Notes: generated from the letters alone by a model not told the origin. A DNA stretch of 64,000 nucleotides from Sphingomonas sp. QA11 (GCF_028473665.1 NZ_CP098774.1:3128501-3192500), one strand, 5' to 3'; positions 36,313-46,437 are shown, counted from the stretch's first letter. Program-made: numbers and translations.

Positions 36313-36327
36313 CCCGACAGAGTCGGG
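36313..36327 (+). other. Hairpin in the glnB-glnA intercistronic region
   Basis: CCCGAC and GTCGGG (36313-36318 and 36322-36327) pair as a six-base stem with an AGA loop, 32 bases before the glnA start. It might stabilise or separate the glnB and glnA parts of the transcript. No U-run follows. Confidence 0.35.
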
Positions 36328-36359
36328 CAAACGACATTTCCAGAAAGGGCATGGGGTAT

Positions 36360-37772
36360 ATGGCGAATTCGGCGAGCGACGTCCTGAAGATGATCAAGGA
36401 CCAGGAGATCGAGTGGGTCGACCTGCGATTCACCGATCCGAAGGGCAAGTGGCAGCATCTGACGATGGTTTCTTCCGTCGTCGGCGAGGACGAGCTGACC
36501 GACGGGTTCATGTTCGACGGATCGTCGATCGCCGGCTGGAAGGTCATCAACGAATCCGACATGATCCTGAAGCCGGATCTCGACGCGATCTGGACCGACC
36601 CCTTCTCGGCCACGCCGATGCTGATCCTGGTCTGCGACATCGTCGAGCCTTCGACCGGCGAGCTCTATGCCCGCGACCCGCGCTCGACCGCGAAGCGCTC
36701 CGAGGCGTATCTCAAGACCACCGGCATCGGCGACACGATCTATATCGGCCCGGAAGCCGAGTTCTTCATGTTCGACAATGTGCAGTTCGAGACGAGCTAC
36801 GCGACGAGCTATTACAAGATCGATGATATCGAGCTGCCGACCAACACCGGCCGCGAATATGAGGGCGGCAATCTCGGCCATCGTCCCCGCGCCAAGGGTG
36901 GCTATTTCCCGGTCGGCCCGGTCGACAGCGCCGTGGACATCCGCGGCGAGATGGTCTCGACCATGCTCGAGATGGGCCTGCCCTGCGACAAGCACCATCA
37001 TGAGGTCGCGGCCGCGCAGCACGAACTGGGCCTGACCTTCGGCACGCTGACGCTGACCGCCGACCGCATGCAGATCTACAAATATGTCTGCCACCAGGTC
37101 GCGCAGGCTTACGGCAAGACCGTCACCTTCATGCCGAAGCCGATCAAGGAAGATAACGGCTCGGGCATGCACACCCACCTTTCCATCTGGGAAGCGGGCA
37201 AGCCGCTGTTCGCGGGCAATGGCTATGCAGGCCTGAGCGATACCTGCCTCTATTTCATCGGCGGCATCATCAAGCATGCCAAGTCGCTGAACGCCTTCAC
37301 CAACCCGTCGACCAACAGCTACAAGCGGCTGGTCCCGGGTTATGAGGCACCCGTGCTGCTCGCTTATTCGGCACGCAACCGTTCGGCATCGTGCCGCATC
37401 CCGTACGGCACGGGCGCCAAGGCGAAGCGTGTCGAAGTGCGCTTCCCCGATGCGATGGCCAATCCGTATCTCTGCTACGCGGCGCTGCTGATGGCCGGCC
37501 TGGACGGCATCCAGAACCGCACCCACCCGGGCGAGGCAATGGACAAGAACCTGTACGACCTGCCGCCGGCGGAGCTCGCCCAGGTTCCGACCGTCTGCGC
37601 GTCGCTGCGCGAGGCACTCGAGGCGCTGGCGGCCGACAATGACTATCTGCTCAAGGGCGGCGTGTTCACCCCCGACCAGATCGAATCCTATATCGAGCTG
37701 AAGATGGAAGACGTGGCGCGCTGGGAAATGACGCCGAGCCCCGTCGAGTACGACATGTATTATTCCTACTGA
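36360..37772 (+). CDS. glnA: Glutamine synthetase type I
   Basis: A 470-residue GSI subunit that makes glutamine from glutamate, ammonia and ATP in a dodecamer. [19 protein letters not shown], the [10 protein letters not shown]-type block ([14 protein letters not shown]), [18 protein letters not shown] and the adenylylation Tyr in [12 protein letters not shown] are all present. That Tyr shows it is of the GSI-beta kind under GlnE and PII control. The ATG at 36360 gives [20 protein letters not shown], a standard start; an in-frame ATG at 36282 is not used. It ends before a strong terminator. Confidence 0.97.
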   Translation: MANSASDVLKMIKDQEIEWVDLRFTDPKGKWQHLTMVSSVVGEDELTDGFMFDGSSIAGWKVINESDMILKPDLDAIWTDPFSATPMLILVCDIVEPSTGELYARDPRSTAKRSEAYLKTTGIGDTIYIGPEAEFFMFDNVQFETSYATSYYKIDDIELPTNTGREYEGGNLGHRPRAKGGYFPVGPVDSAVDIRGEMVSTMLEMGLPCDKHHHEVAAAQHELGLTFGTLTLTADRMQIYKYVCHQVAQAYGKTVTFMPKPIKEDNGSGMHTHLSIWEAGKPLFAGNGYAGLSDTCLYFIGGIIKHAKSLNAFTNPSTNSYKRLVPGYEAPVLLAYSARNRSASCRIPYGTGAKAKRVEVRFPDAMANPYLCYAALLMAGLDGIQNRTHPGEAMDKNLYDLPPAELAQVPTVCASLREALEALAADNDYLLKGGVFTPDQIESYIELKMEDVARWEMTPSPVEYDMYYSY

Positions 37773-37792
37773 TCGACCATGTTCGAGAGGGA

Positions 37793-37827
37793 GGGCGTCC
37801 GGAGCGATCCGGGCGCCCTTTTCTTTT
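37793..37827 (+). terminator. Rho-independent terminator of glnBA
   Basis: GGGCGTCCGG (37793-37802) and CCGGGCGCCC (37809-37818) form a ten-base stem with one T-G wobble and an AGCGAT loop, immediately followed by TTTTCTTTT (37819-37827). It lies 21 bases after the glnA stop. Confidence 0.9.
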
Positions 37828-38132
37828 GGCCCGCCTCCGCCCCGGCCGGCGTTTGACAGGCGACGGTTCGCGGACCATTCTCGCCCAATGCAGATTCCTG
37901 CTCGTCATCATCGCTTTCGCGACCATTCGGGGCAGCTCGCCGCACGCGGCTAGCCCGGGTCCCGCGCGGCATTTGCGCGGCGCCCGGGCGTTATCCCCCC
38001 AAGGACACCAGCGCCGCCGATCCGGCCGCCTGGACTTTCAGCGGATGGCCATATCGTGATTTTTCAGTCTTTACCGGCGCCCCAAAGGGCGCCTGCTCCT
38101 TCGACCAACCCGGCGCGCGGAAAGGGCGTCCC
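37828..38132. other. Gap with short GC hairpin upstream of the HemD-like gene
   Basis: No gene with good coding signals is seen here. GGCGCCC (38076-38082) and GGGCGCC (38087-38093) form a seven-base stem with a CAAA loop about 40 bases before the next start; there is no U-run on the plus strand. It may be a leader structure. The remainder shows nothing recognisable. Confidence 0.5.
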
Positions 38133-38936
38133 ATGTCTGTCTGGGTGACGCGCGCCGCGCCCGACAATCTCGTGACGGCACGCCGCCTGAAAGGCATGGG
38201 CTATGGCTCGGTCGTCGTGCCGGTCATCCGCACCCGGCCCATCGACCACGAACCGGTCGAAGGCCGCCCGGACGCGATCGTCTTCACCAGCGCGCATGCG
38301 GTCCGCCATCATCAACGCCCCGCGGTCAACGACACGGTTCCGGTGTTCGCGGTATCCGAGGGCATCGCGCGCGTCGCGCTGTCGACGGGCTATGCCAACG
38401 TCACCTCCACCGGGGACGACGAGGATATCCTGCTCGGCCTTCTCGCCCATATCCTGCCGCCCGGCGGCAGAGTGGTGGAATTCTGCTCCCCCCGCACCGC
38501 GCACGGACTGAGCCGGTCCCTTGCCGCCCGGGGCTTTCGCGTCGATCACCTGCCGGTCTACGACACGGTGCCGGTCGATCCGACTGATATGGAAGGCGCG
38601 GCGGCGTTCGCCGCGGGCGTGGGCGGGATCGTCATCCATTCACGCGCGGGCGCGCGTTCCGTTCGCCGGATCATCGAGCTGAACGGCTGGCGCGGACGGA
38701 TATGGTGTATTTCACCCGCGAGCGCAGCTTACCTGTCCGGTCTTGACGGGGTGCACCTGTCCTGCGCCACCCGGCCGACGGAAGCGGCACTGCTGGATCT
38801 GGTTCGGCGCGAGGCACTGCCGACACGGTGGCCGGCTGAAGCCACAGCGGATCGCAAGGCGCTTCTGCCCGTGCGCATGCCGATCAGCGGCACGACCAGG
38901 CCGCGGCCAGCCAATGATCCCGTACCGTCGGACTGA
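38133..38936 (+). CDS. Uroporphyrinogen-III synthase-like protein (HemD family)
   Basis: A 267-residue protein with the two-lobed HemD pattern: VWVTRAAPDNLVTARRLKGMG at the start, DAIVFTSAHAVRHH at the end of lobe 1, and VVEFCSPRTAHGLSRSLAARG, LPVYDTVPVDP and GGIVIHSRAGARSVRRIIEL in lobe 2. HemD closes hydroxymethylbilane to uroporphyrinogen III in haem synthesis. HemD is poorly conserved in general, so assignment rests on the block order. No hemC gene is adjacent. The C-terminal 40 residues are a Pro/Arg-rich tail not typical of HemD. Confidence 0.75.
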   Translation: MSVWVTRAAPDNLVTARRLKGMGYGSVVVPVIRTRPIDHEPVEGRPDAIVFTSAHAVRHHQRPAVNDTVPVFAVSEGIARVALSTGYANVTSTGDDEDILLGLLAHILPPGGRVVEFCSPRTAHGLSRSLAARGFRVDHLPVYDTVPVDPTDMEGAAAFAAGVGGIVIHSRAGARSVRRIIELNGWRGRIWCISPASAAYLSGLDGVHLSCATRPTEAALLDLVRREALPTRWPAEATADRKALLPVRMPISGTTRPRPANDPVPSD

Positions 38937-38947
38937 TCGGGGCGACG

Positions 38948-40855
38948 ATGGACGGAAGGCGGAACGAAACCGCCTGCCAGTTCGTCCTTTCCACGATGAA
39001 CATCCGCATTGCCCTCGCCGACCGGCGGCTCCATCTCGTCGCCGGCGGTATCGCTGTATTTTGTGCCGTGGTCCCGATCGCGCTGGCGATGATGCCGTGG
39101 GGCATGTTCAAATCCACCATCGAAACCAAGCTGAGCGATCGGTTCGGGCGGCGGGTAACGATCGGCGCGGTCGATCGACTCGACGGCTTCTCCCTGTCGC
39201 CCACGATCGCGATCAGCGATCTGCGCGTGCCGCAGGCAGGCTGGGCCGGGCCGGGCAACCTGATCCGCATCGAGCGCGCGACGGTGCGCTTTCCGGTACT
39301 CCCCCTGCTGCTCGGCCGCTTCCGCCCAGGCACGATCGAGGTCGATGGCGCACATATCGTGCTGGTCCGCGACAAGGATCGACGCGTGAGCTGGGCAAAA
39401 CCCGGCGCCGGCCGGGAAAGCGCCGGCGGATCGCTATCGCTGCGCAGCCTGCGGATCGCGAACAGCAGCCTCTCCTATCGCGACGCGTTCCAGGACAGAG
39501 CCTTCACCGCGAAAATCTCCGCTGACCCGAAAACCGGCGTGACGCTAAACGGTACCGGCACTGTCCGGGGCGAAGCGGTCACGCTCGCCGCGCACGGCCC
39601 CGCGATCGACCAGGCTCCAGACAAGCCCTGGCCGTTCCGCGCCACGATCGGCGGCGCAGCGCTCGACATGACAGCGGCCGGGACGATGGATATGCCACTC
39701 GATATCCGCCACATGGCGCTCGACGTGACCGCCCGAGCCACCGACCTGAAATTCATCGACGCGATCATCGAGGCGGGACTGTTCGGCACGCGTTCCGTCC
39801 ACATGACGACGCATGTCCGACGCGACGACGGCGTGTGGAAGATCACCGGACTGAAAGGCACCATCGGCCGATCCGACATTGCGGGGCAGCTCGAAGTGCG
39901 CAAGGCCGAAGGCCGGACAAAGCTCAAGGGCACGCTTGCCTCCGACGCGCTTGACTTCGACGACCTCTCTTCCCCTGCCGGCCACGCCGCGGCGCTCGCC
40001 AGACGCCAGGCGATCGGGCCGCGACTCGTGCCCGATACCCGGATCAACCTCCGCAAGATCACTCGCACCGATGGTACGATCAGCTTCACGGTGAAGCGCC
40101 TGATCAGCGAGAAGCCTTCAGCACTGGCGGCAATGCGCGGCACGCTGACCATCGATCGCCAGCTGCTGACGATCTCTCCTTTCACCCTCGACCTGACGCG
40201 CGGAAAGATCGACGGGTCGGCGCTCGTCGACCAGCGCGGCGGCGGGCCCGTGCCCATGGTGACGATCGACCTGGCGCTACGCGGATCGAGTATCCCTACT
40301 CTGGCCGGCGGCGACGATGTCGTCGGACGCGTCGACGGCCGGGTGCGGCTCAAGGGACCTGGCAGCACGATCCGCGAGGCGGTCGGCAGTTCGGACGGCA
40401 CGATCGGCCTGGTCGCCCGCGATGGCGCGCTGCCGGCGAAGATCGCCTCCCTGCTCGGCTTCGACGCGGCCCGCGGCCTCTTCACCGACAAGGACGAGCG
40501 CGCCGGGCTGCGCTGCGTCGTGATCCGGCTGGCGATGCGCCGGGGCGTCGGGACAGCCGATCCGTTCCTGATCGACACGACGCGCAGCCAGACCAGCGGT
40601 CGCGGCACGATCAGCTTCCCGTCGGAAGCGATCGCCCTGACCCTGACGGGAGCACCCAAGGAGAAGACGATCCTGCGCTTCCCCGCGTCGGTGACCGTCG
40701 CGGGCACGATCAAGGCGCCCGACGTGCATCTCCCCGAAGGCGCGAAATCCGCGGGCTCTTTCTTCAAGGCACTCGGTCGATCGATCGCCGGCAAGCAGGG
40801 CCCCCGCGCGACCGATGCTGATTGCGCCGGGCTGGCGACACGCGCGCTCGGGTAG
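38948..40855 (+). CDS. AsmA-family envelope protein
   Basis: A 635-residue protein anchored by one N-terminal helix (LHLVAGGIAVFCAVVPIALA, about residues 27-46) with a large periplasmic beta-rich region. FGRRVTIGAVDRLDGFSLSP and GDDVVGRVDGRVRLKGPG are AsmA/DUF748-type blocks. AsmA-like proteins are thought to form long hydrophobic grooves moving phospholipids to the outer membrane. A second in-frame ATG at 38996 would remove 16 polar residues before the helix and may be the true start. The gene begins 12 bases after the HemD-like stop. Confidence 0.88.
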   Translation: MDGRRNETACQFVLSTMNIRIALADRRLHLVAGGIAVFCAVVPIALAMMPWGMFKSTIETKLSDRFGRRVTIGAVDRLDGFSLSPTIAISDLRVPQAGWAGPGNLIRIERATVRFPVLPLLLGRFRPGTIEVDGAHIVLVRDKDRRVSWAKPGAGRESAGGSLSLRSLRIANSSLSYRDAFQDRAFTAKISADPKTGVTLNGTGTVRGEAVTLAAHGPAIDQAPDKPWPFRATIGGAALDMTAAGTMDMPLDIRHMALDVTARATDLKFIDAIIEAGLFGTRSVHMTTHVRRDDGVWKITGLKGTIGRSDIAGQLEVRKAEGRTKLKGTLASDALDFDDLSSPAGHAAALARRQAIGPRLVPDTRINLRKITRTDGTISFTVKRLISEKPSALAAMRGTLTIDRQLLTISPFTLDLTRGKIDGSALVDQRGGGPVPMVTIDLALRGSSIPTLAGGDDVVGRVDGRVRLKGPGSTIREAVGSSDGTIGLVARDGALPAKIASLLGFDAARGLFTDKDERAGLRCVVIRLAMRRGVGTADPFLIDTTRSQTSGRGTISFPSEAIALTLTGAPKEKTILRFPASVTVAGTIKAPDVHLPEGAKSAGSFFKALGRSIAGKQGPRATDADCAGLATRALG

Positions 40856-40866
40856 GGACCGGTCCC

Positions 40867-41193
40867 TTATTCCGGATGCTTGATGACTGACTGACGGTGG
40901 CGTCGAACCTTGCCGAAGTGCAGGGATAGATAAAGACCAAGCGCGAGCCAGCCGATCGCAGCGGCCGCCAGACCGGCCATGAAGCCGCTGGCAGGTAGCC
41001 AGGCGATCATCAGCCCAGCACCGAGGAACAGGTTCGCCGATCCCCACAGAAAATTCACGAGCGGCGATGAATCGCCAACGCCACGCGGCGTCGCGAAAGG
41101 CGACGGAAACGGATCACCGCTCAGGCCGCTGGTTAGGTGGGGGATGGCATTGCAGAGCAGAGCCCCCGACAGGAATAGCAGAACCAACCCCAT
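40867..41193 (-). CDS. Hypothetical three-helix membrane protein
   Basis: A 108-residue protein with membrane helices near residues 2-18, 46-64 and 71-92, and a basic C terminus (HFGKVRRHRQSVIKHPE). AGGAG lies seven bases before the ATG. I do not recognise a family. It converges with the AsmA gene, 11 bases apart, and is probably transcribed alone or with the oxidoreductase gene upstream (35 bases). Confidence 0.72.
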   Translation of the reverse strand: MGLVLLFLSGALLCNAIPHLTSGLSGDPFPSPFATPRGVGDSSPLVNFLWGSANLFLGAGLMIAWLPASGFMAGLAAAAIGWLALGLYLSLHFGKVRRHRQSVIKHPE

Positions 41194-41228
41194 TCATTGT
41201 CTCCTTGACGGCTCGCGTTGTGCCACGA

Positions 41229-42203
41229 CTACGGAATGAGTACCGTTGCCCCCCTGGTCTCGCCTGCTTCGAGCGCGCGGTGCGCTTCCGCTGCATCCCC
41301 GAGCGCGAAGGTCTGGCCGATCTCCGGCACGATCGCACCTTTCGCCAACATCTCGAACACGCGATCGGTGCCCTTCTGGCGCTCCTCATGGTCGACATAA
41401 TAGTCGAACAGGGTCGGCCGGGTGACGAACAGCGACCCCTTCGCGGCCAGCACCCCAAGCGCGAGGCCACTGATCGCGCCGCTTGCATTGCCATAGCTGA
41501 CGATCAGGCCACGCCGCGCCGTCGCGGCCAGCGAGACCTCCCAGGTCGCCTTGCCGACGCCGTCGAGAACGACGGGCACACCCTCGCCCCCGGTGATCGC
41601 GCGAACCTCCTTCGCGACATCGACCTGCGTGTGGACCAGCACATGGTCGGCGCCGGCCACCCGTGCCTGTTCAGCCTTGTCGGCGGTGCCGACGCTGCCG
41701 ATCACGGTTGCACCGATATGCTTCAGCCAGCCGACCAGCAGATGCCCTACCCCGCCCGCGGCGGCGTGGACCAGCACGGTCTGGCCGGGCTGCACCCTGG
41801 CGCAACGCTCGATCAGGAATTCGGCCGTGCACCCCTTGAGCAGCAAGGCAGCGGCGGTACGATCGTCCACCGTATCGGGCAATGTGATCACCTGCGCCGC
41901 GGGAAGATTGCGTTCAGTGGCATAGGCACCGCGCGAGGGACCGAACGTGCCGACCCGGTCGCCGGCCGCAAAGCCCTCCACACCCGGGCCAATCGCCTCG
42001 ATCACGCCCGCCGCCTCGCCACCAAGGCCGGCCGGCAGTTCGGACGGATAGAGGCCGCTGCGGAAATAAGTGTCGATATAGTTCAGGCCGACCGCAGTGT
42101 TGCGCATCCTGACCTCGCCGGGACCGGGATCGGGCAGGTCGATATCGGCCCATTTGATCACCTCGGGTCCGCCAGTCTGCTCGATCCGTGCAACGCGCGC
42201 CAT
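41229..42203 (-). CDS. NADPH:quinone oxidoreductase (zeta-crystallin-like)
   Basis: A 324-residue member of the medium-chain dehydrogenase family of the zinc-free quinone reductase type. From the ATG at 42203 (AGGAGACC six bases upstream) it begins MARVARIEQTGGPEVIKWAD. AVGLNYIDTYFRSGLYPSELP and VHAAAGGVGHLLVGWLKHIG (NADPH loop) are family blocks, and no structural or catalytic zinc cysteines are seen. It would reduce quinones with NADPH, by one-electron transfer. It is divergent from the aldehyde dehydrogenase gene. Confidence 0.93.
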   Translation of the reverse strand: MARVARIEQTGGPEVIKWADIDLPDPGPGEVRMRNTAVGLNYIDTYFRSGLYPSELPAGLGGEAAGVIEAIGPGVEGFAAGDRVGTFGPSRGAYATERNLPAAQVITLPDTVDDRTAAALLLKGCTAEFLIERCARVQPGQTVLVHAAAGGVGHLLVGWLKHIGATVIGSVGTADKAEQARVAGADHVLVHTQVDVAKEVRAITGGEGVPVVLDGVGKATWEVSLAATARRGLIVSYGNASGAISGLALGVLAAKGSLFVTRPTLFDYYVDHEERQKGTDRVFEMLAKGAIVPEIGQTFALGDAAEAHRALEAGETRGATVLIP

Positions 42204-42323
42204 ATGTCGGTCTCCTGATGGGATCAGTTGCAAATAGTCATCGCGTTTCAGGTTGCAACGTTTCGCGTTGACCGCCATCTAGACGGCTCAACCGTACCGC
42301 AGGTTCAAAAATCGGAGGCGAGG

Positions 42324-43748
42324 ATGAAGAGCTACCTCAAGCAGTATATCGACGGTTCCTGGGTCGAGAGCGAGGGCGGCAAGCGCCATGAGGTGATCGA
42401 TCCGGCGACCGAACAGGCCTGCACCGAGATCACCCTCGGCACGGCCGCGGATGTCGACAAGGCAGTCGCCGCCGCCCGCCGCGCCTTCGAGAGCTGGTCG
42501 CAGACCAGCGTCGAGGAACGGGCCGCCCTGCTCGGCCGGATCATCGAGGAATACAAGGCGCGAATCCCCGATCTCGCCGCCGCGATCAGCCAGGAAATGG
42601 GCGCGCCGATCGGCTTCGCCACCGCCGCCCAGGCACCGAGCGGCCTCGGCCATTTCATGTCGACCCTGAAGGCGCTGAACGATTTCACGTTCGAGGAACG
42701 GCTCGGCCGCGCCCGCGTGGTACACGAGCCGCTTGGCGTCGTCGCGATGATCACGCCGTGGAACTGGCCGCTCAACCAGATCTGCGCGAAGGTCGCCCCC
42801 GCGCTCGCCGCCGGCGACACGATGGTGCTGAAGCCAAGCGAGGAATCGCCCGCCTGCGCGATAATCCTGGCTGAAGTGCTGGAAAAGGCGGGCGTGCCCG
42901 CGGGCGTGTTCAACCTGGTCAATGGCGACGGTCCGGGCGTCGGCGCCGCGCTGTCGAGCCACAAGGACGTCGACATGGTAAGCTTCACCGGATCGACCCG
43001 CGCCGGCATCGCCGTGGCGCAGGCGGCCGCCGCGACCGTCAAGCGAGTCCATCAGGAACTGGGCGGCAAGGCGCCCAATCTGGTGCTCGAGGGCGCCGAT
43101 CTCGCCGCCGTCCTGCCGCCGACGGTCGCGGGCGTGCTCGCCAATTCGGGCCAGAGCTGCATCGCCCCGACCCGTCTGCTGGTCCATGCCTCGCAGGTCG
43201 GCGACGCGACCCGGATCGTGAAGACGATGATGGAGGCGACCCAGGTCGGCGATCCATCGGTGATGGGCGCGCATATCGGCCCCGTCGTCAACAAGGCGCA
43301 ATATGAGAAGATCCAGGGACTGATCCAGTCGGCGATCGACGAAGGCGCGACCCTGGTCACCGGTGGTACGGGACGGCCCGACGGACGCAATGCCGGTTAT
43401 TTCATCAGGCCGACGCTGTTCACCGGCGTGACCCCCGACATGCGCATCGCGCAGGAGGAAACGTTCGGTCCCGTGGCGACGATCACCTCCTACGACACGC
43501 AGGACGAGGCGATCCGAATCGCCAACGACACGCCCTATGGCCTGTCAGCGACGATCTCCGGCGATCCCGCCGCCGCCGCCAAGGTCGCGCCGCGGATGCG
43601 GGCGGGGCTGGTGACGATCAACTCCTGGGCGCCGGACGGTGCCGGGCCGTTCGGCGGATACAAGCAGTCGGGCAACGGACGCGAAGGCGGAAAATACGGC
43701 CTGACCGACTTCATGGAAGTGAAGACCGTCGTGGGCGAGCCCGCCTGA
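42324..43748 (+). CDS. NAD(P)-dependent aldehyde dehydrogenase
   Basis: A 474-residue ALDH oxidising an aldehyde to its acid with NAD(P)+. It has VAMITPWNWPLNQICAKVAP, the nucleotide contact SFTGSTRAG, the catalytic Glu in ELGGKAPNLVLEGAD and the catalytic Cys in NSGQSCIAPTRLLV; SWAPDGAGPFGGYKQSGNGR closes the active site. The ATG at 42324 follows GGAGGCGAGG. Substrate cannot be told. It is five bases from the ATP-grasp gene, so probably co-transcribed with it. Confidence 0.93.
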   Translation: MKSYLKQYIDGSWVESEGGKRHEVIDPATEQACTEITLGTAADVDKAVAAARRAFESWSQTSVEERAALLGRIIEEYKARIPDLAAAISQEMGAPIGFATAAQAPSGLGHFMSTLKALNDFTFEERLGRARVVHEPLGVVAMITPWNWPLNQICAKVAPALAAGDTMVLKPSEESPACAIILAEVLEKAGVPAGVFNLVNGDGPGVGAALSSHKDVDMVSFTGSTRAGIAVAQAAAATVKRVHQELGGKAPNLVLEGADLAAVLPPTVAGVLANSGQSCIAPTRLLVHASQVGDATRIVKTMMEATQVGDPSVMGAHIGPVVNKAQYEKIQGLIQSAIDEGATLVTGGTGRPDGRNAGYFIRPTLFTGVTPDMRIAQEETFGPVATITSYDTQDEAIRIANDTPYGLSATISGDPAAAAKVAPRMRAGLVTINSWAPDGAGPFGGYKQSGNGREGGKYGLTDFMEVKTVVGEPA

Positions 43749-43753
43749 CGCCC

Positions 43754-44668
43754 ATGACCCTGACCATCGAGGTGCTGATGCCCGCCGCCGCCAGCGAATA
43801 TGGCGCGGCGGCGGTGGAGATTCTCGACCGGTATCGCGACGCCTTTGCGGCGCACGGGATGACGCTGGCCACCCGGCCCTGGGATCAGGGACCGGGCGAT
43901 GGGGCCGATGCAACGCTAGCGCTGTTCGCCTGGGGCTATCATCTCGACGTCGCCCGGTGGGAGGCGATCCTCGCAGCCTGGCCGGCGGAACGGCTGTTGC
44001 TCAACGCGCCTGCCCTGCTGGCGTGGAACACCCGGAAAACCTATCTGCTCGAGCTCGAGGCAGCAGGCGTCCCGATCGTGCCGAGCCGGTTCGGCCGGGC
44101 CGACGACGCAAGTCTCGCCGCCGCGTTCGACCATTTCGGCGCCGGGGAACTGGTGGTGAAACCGCAGGTATCGGGGGGCAGCTTCCGCACGGTGCGCGTC
44201 CGGCCGGGCGATCCGATCGAGCCGCTCGACGACGCGATCATCCAGCCGTTCGTGCCCGCGGTTTCAGACGAAGGCGAATTGTCCTTCCTGTTCATCGGCG
44301 GCACCTTCAGCCACGCGGTCCGCAAGGTGGCGAAGCAGGGCGATTTCCGCATCCAGCCGCAGTTCGGCGGCCAGTTCAGCCGTTTCGAACCTGAGCCGTC
44401 GCAACTCGCGCTCGCCGAGACGGTTGTGGCCGCGCTGCCCGAACCGTCGCTTTACGCCAGGGTGGACCTGCTGCGCCTCGCCGACGGCAGTCTGGCGCTG
44501 ATGGAGCTGGAAGCGATCGAGCCCGATCTCTACCCGCACATGGCGCCGGAGCTTCCCGCCCGCCTCGCCAAGGCCGTCGCGTCTCAATGTAGTGGCCAGG
44601 TCCAGATCACCAGCGGCGTACCGACCAACACCACGAGGATCGACAGCGGCGCCCCAAGCCGGGCATAA
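43754..44668 (+). CDS. ATP-grasp domain-containing protein
   Basis: A 304-residue protein with an ATP-grasp fold: GELVVKPQVSGGSFRTVRVR is the nucleotide-binding strand-loop, AIIQPFVPAVSDEGELSFLF lies in the middle and ALMELEAIEPDLYPH carries the magnesium ligands. It resembles the RimK/glutathione-synthetase-like group including cycloserine-type ligases. It joins a carboxylate to an amine using ATP; partners are unknown. The last 85 bases overlap the convergent transporter gene, and the tail beyond residue 275 (SQCSGQVQITS) may not be functional. Confidence 0.85.
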   Translation: MTLTIEVLMPAAASEYGAAAVEILDRYRDAFAAHGMTLATRPWDQGPGDGADATLALFAWGYHLDVARWEAILAAWPAERLLLNAPALLAWNTRKTYLLELEAAGVPIVPSRFGRADDASLAAAFDHFGAGELVVKPQVSGGSFRTVRVRPGDPIEPLDDAIIQPFVPAVSDEGELSFLFIGGTFSHAVRKVAKQGDFRIQPQFGGQFSRFEPEPSQLALAETVVAALPEPSLYARVDLLRLADGSLALMELEAIEPDLYPHMAPELPARLAKAVASQCSGQVQITSGVPTNTTRIDSGAPSRA

Positions 44669-46359
44669 TCGCCGAACTGGTATCCGCCCGGCCCGAACAC
44701 CAGCGTGTTGCACTGATGGCCGATCGGGGTGAGGAAATCACACCCCGCCCCCATCGCCGTCGCGATCAGGAACGCCTCGGGCCGGTAGCCGAGATCATGC
44801 GCGAACACAGCGGCGATCGGCGCCATCACCAGCACGGTCGCTGCATTGTTGAGGAACGGCGTCACCGCCATCGCCGCGACCAGGATCAGCGCCACCGCGC
44901 CCCAGGGCGGCAGGGTCGCGCCGAGATGGGCGAGCCATGTCGCGATCACGTCCGACGCGCCGGTGGTCCGCAGCGAATCGCTCACCGGGATCAGCGCGCC
45001 GAGCATGATCAGGATCGGCCATTCGACATTCTCATACGCCTCGCGCACCGGCAACGCGCCGGTGGCCATGACCAGTCCCGCCGCCGCGAAGAAGGCGACC
45101 GCGACCGGCACGTAGCCGCCGGCCGTCGCGCCCATCGCAACCGCCAGGATCAGGATCGGCAGCCAGCCGCGTCTGGAATTGCCCAGCCGGAGCGATCGCT
45201 CCGCCAGGGGCAACGCGCCGAGATCACGAAGCCGTTCCGGCAACAGGCCGAGCGGCCCCTGCAGCACGATCACGTCACCGGCGCTGAGCATCGTCTCCCC
45301 CAGCCTCTTGGTCAGCCGCTGGCCCGCGCGGGATACGGCGATCAGGTTGACGCCATAGCTTTGCTGGAGCCTGAGCCGGCCCGCCGTCTGCCCGATCAGC
45401 ACCGATTCGGCATTGATCACTGCCTCGATCACACCGACCTGATCTTTTTCGCTGCCTTCCGGCACGTCTCGATCCTGTCCCTCCAGCTGGAGCTTGTCCC
45501 TGGCGATGACGCGTTCGAGCGAGTCCGGATCACCGCCAAGGATCAGCGTGTCGCCTTCCTGCAGGACCATGTCCGGAAGCGGCGGCGTGCGCAGCCCGGC
45601 GCGCAACAGGGTGGTGATGGTCACCTCGTGATCGTGACGCTCGACAAAGGCGGTGACCGTCTCGCCCGCCGCCGACGATCCCTCGGGAATCGACGCCTCG
45701 GTAACATAGCCCTTGATGTCGAGCGCCTCCCCCATGGTGGGTGCGGCATGGCGGTCACGCGGCAACAGGCGGTAGGCGAAGCGCAGGAAGACCAGGCCGA
45801 CCAGCAGCAGCCCGAACCCGGTCGGGAAATAATCGAACATGCCGAACGGCTGCCCGGTCATGTCCTCCCGCACCCGGCTGACGATGATGTTGGGTGAGGT
45901 GCCGACCAGAGTCATCAGCCCGCCGAGCAGCGAGGCGAACGACATCGGCATCAGGAAGACCGACGGGCTGGTGTCGTTCTTCTTGGCCATCTGGAATGCG
46001 GCCGGCATCAGCATCGCCAGCGCGCCGACATTCTTGACCAGCGCCGAGGCGATGCCGACCGACGCCGTCAGCACCAGCAATTGCGAGCGCACCCGCTTCA
46101 CCCGTTTCGAGACAAAGGCGAGCGCGATCTCGATCACCCCGGACCGCTGCACCGCCGCCGAGATGACCAGGGCCGAACCGACGATGATGACGATGTCGTC
46201 GGAAAAGCCGGTGAACGCTTCCTTCGGCTTGACGATGCCGAGCGCGAGCGCCGCGAGCAAGGCGAGGATCGCCGTCACGTCGTAGCGGAAACGGCCCCAG
46301 ATGAAGAGCGCCATCATCCCGGCGAGCGTGGCGATCGATAGCATCTGGGGGAGAGTCAT
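44584..46359 (-). CDS. SLC13-family permease with RCK_C domains
   Basis: A 591-residue transporter with about eleven helices divided by two TrkA-C (RCK_C) domains in residues about 215-390. LALGIVKPKEAFTGFSDDIV and MLMPAAFQMAKKND in the first half and VEWPILIMLGALIPVSDSL and PFLNNAATVLVMAPIA in the second are the anion-transporter-like (CitMHS/DASS) blocks. RCK_C domains bind regulatory ligands. Sulphate, dicarboxylate or citrate are possible substrates. The 3' end overlaps the ATP-grasp gene by 85 bases. Confidence 0.9.
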   Translation of the reverse strand: MTLPQMLSIATLAGMMALFIWGRFRYDVTAILALLAALALGIVKPKEAFTGFSDDIVIIVGSALVISAAVQRSGVIEIALAFVSKRVKRVRSQLLVLTASVGIASALVKNVGALAMLMPAAFQMAKKNDTSPSVFLMPMSFASLLGGLMTLVGTSPNIIVSRVREDMTGQPFGMFDYFPTGFGLLLVGLVFLRFAYRLLPRDRHAAPTMGEALDIKGYVTEASIPEGSSAAGETVTAFVERHDHEVTITTLLRAGLRTPPLPDMVLQEGDTLILGGDPDSLERVIARDKLQLEGQDRDVPEGSEKDQVGVIEAVINAESVLIGQTAGRLRLQQSYGVNLIAVSRAGQRLTKRLGETMLSAGDVIVLQGPLGLLPERLRDLGALPLAERSLRLGNSRRGWLPILILAVAMGATAGGYVPVAVAFFAAAGLVMATGALPVREAYENVEWPILIMLGALIPVSDSLRTTGASDVIATWLAHLGATLPPWGAVALILVAAMAVTPFLNNAATVLVMAPIAAVFAHDLGYRPEAFLIATAMGAGCDFLTPIGHQCNTLVFGPGGYQFGDYARLGAPLSILVVLVGTPLVIWTWPLH

Positions 46360-46437
46360 GCGGCCTCATTCATCCGGGATATGCCCGGTCAACTCCCGGC
46401 AGCGGATTTGGGCTCCCGGCAATCGCGGAGCAGACGC

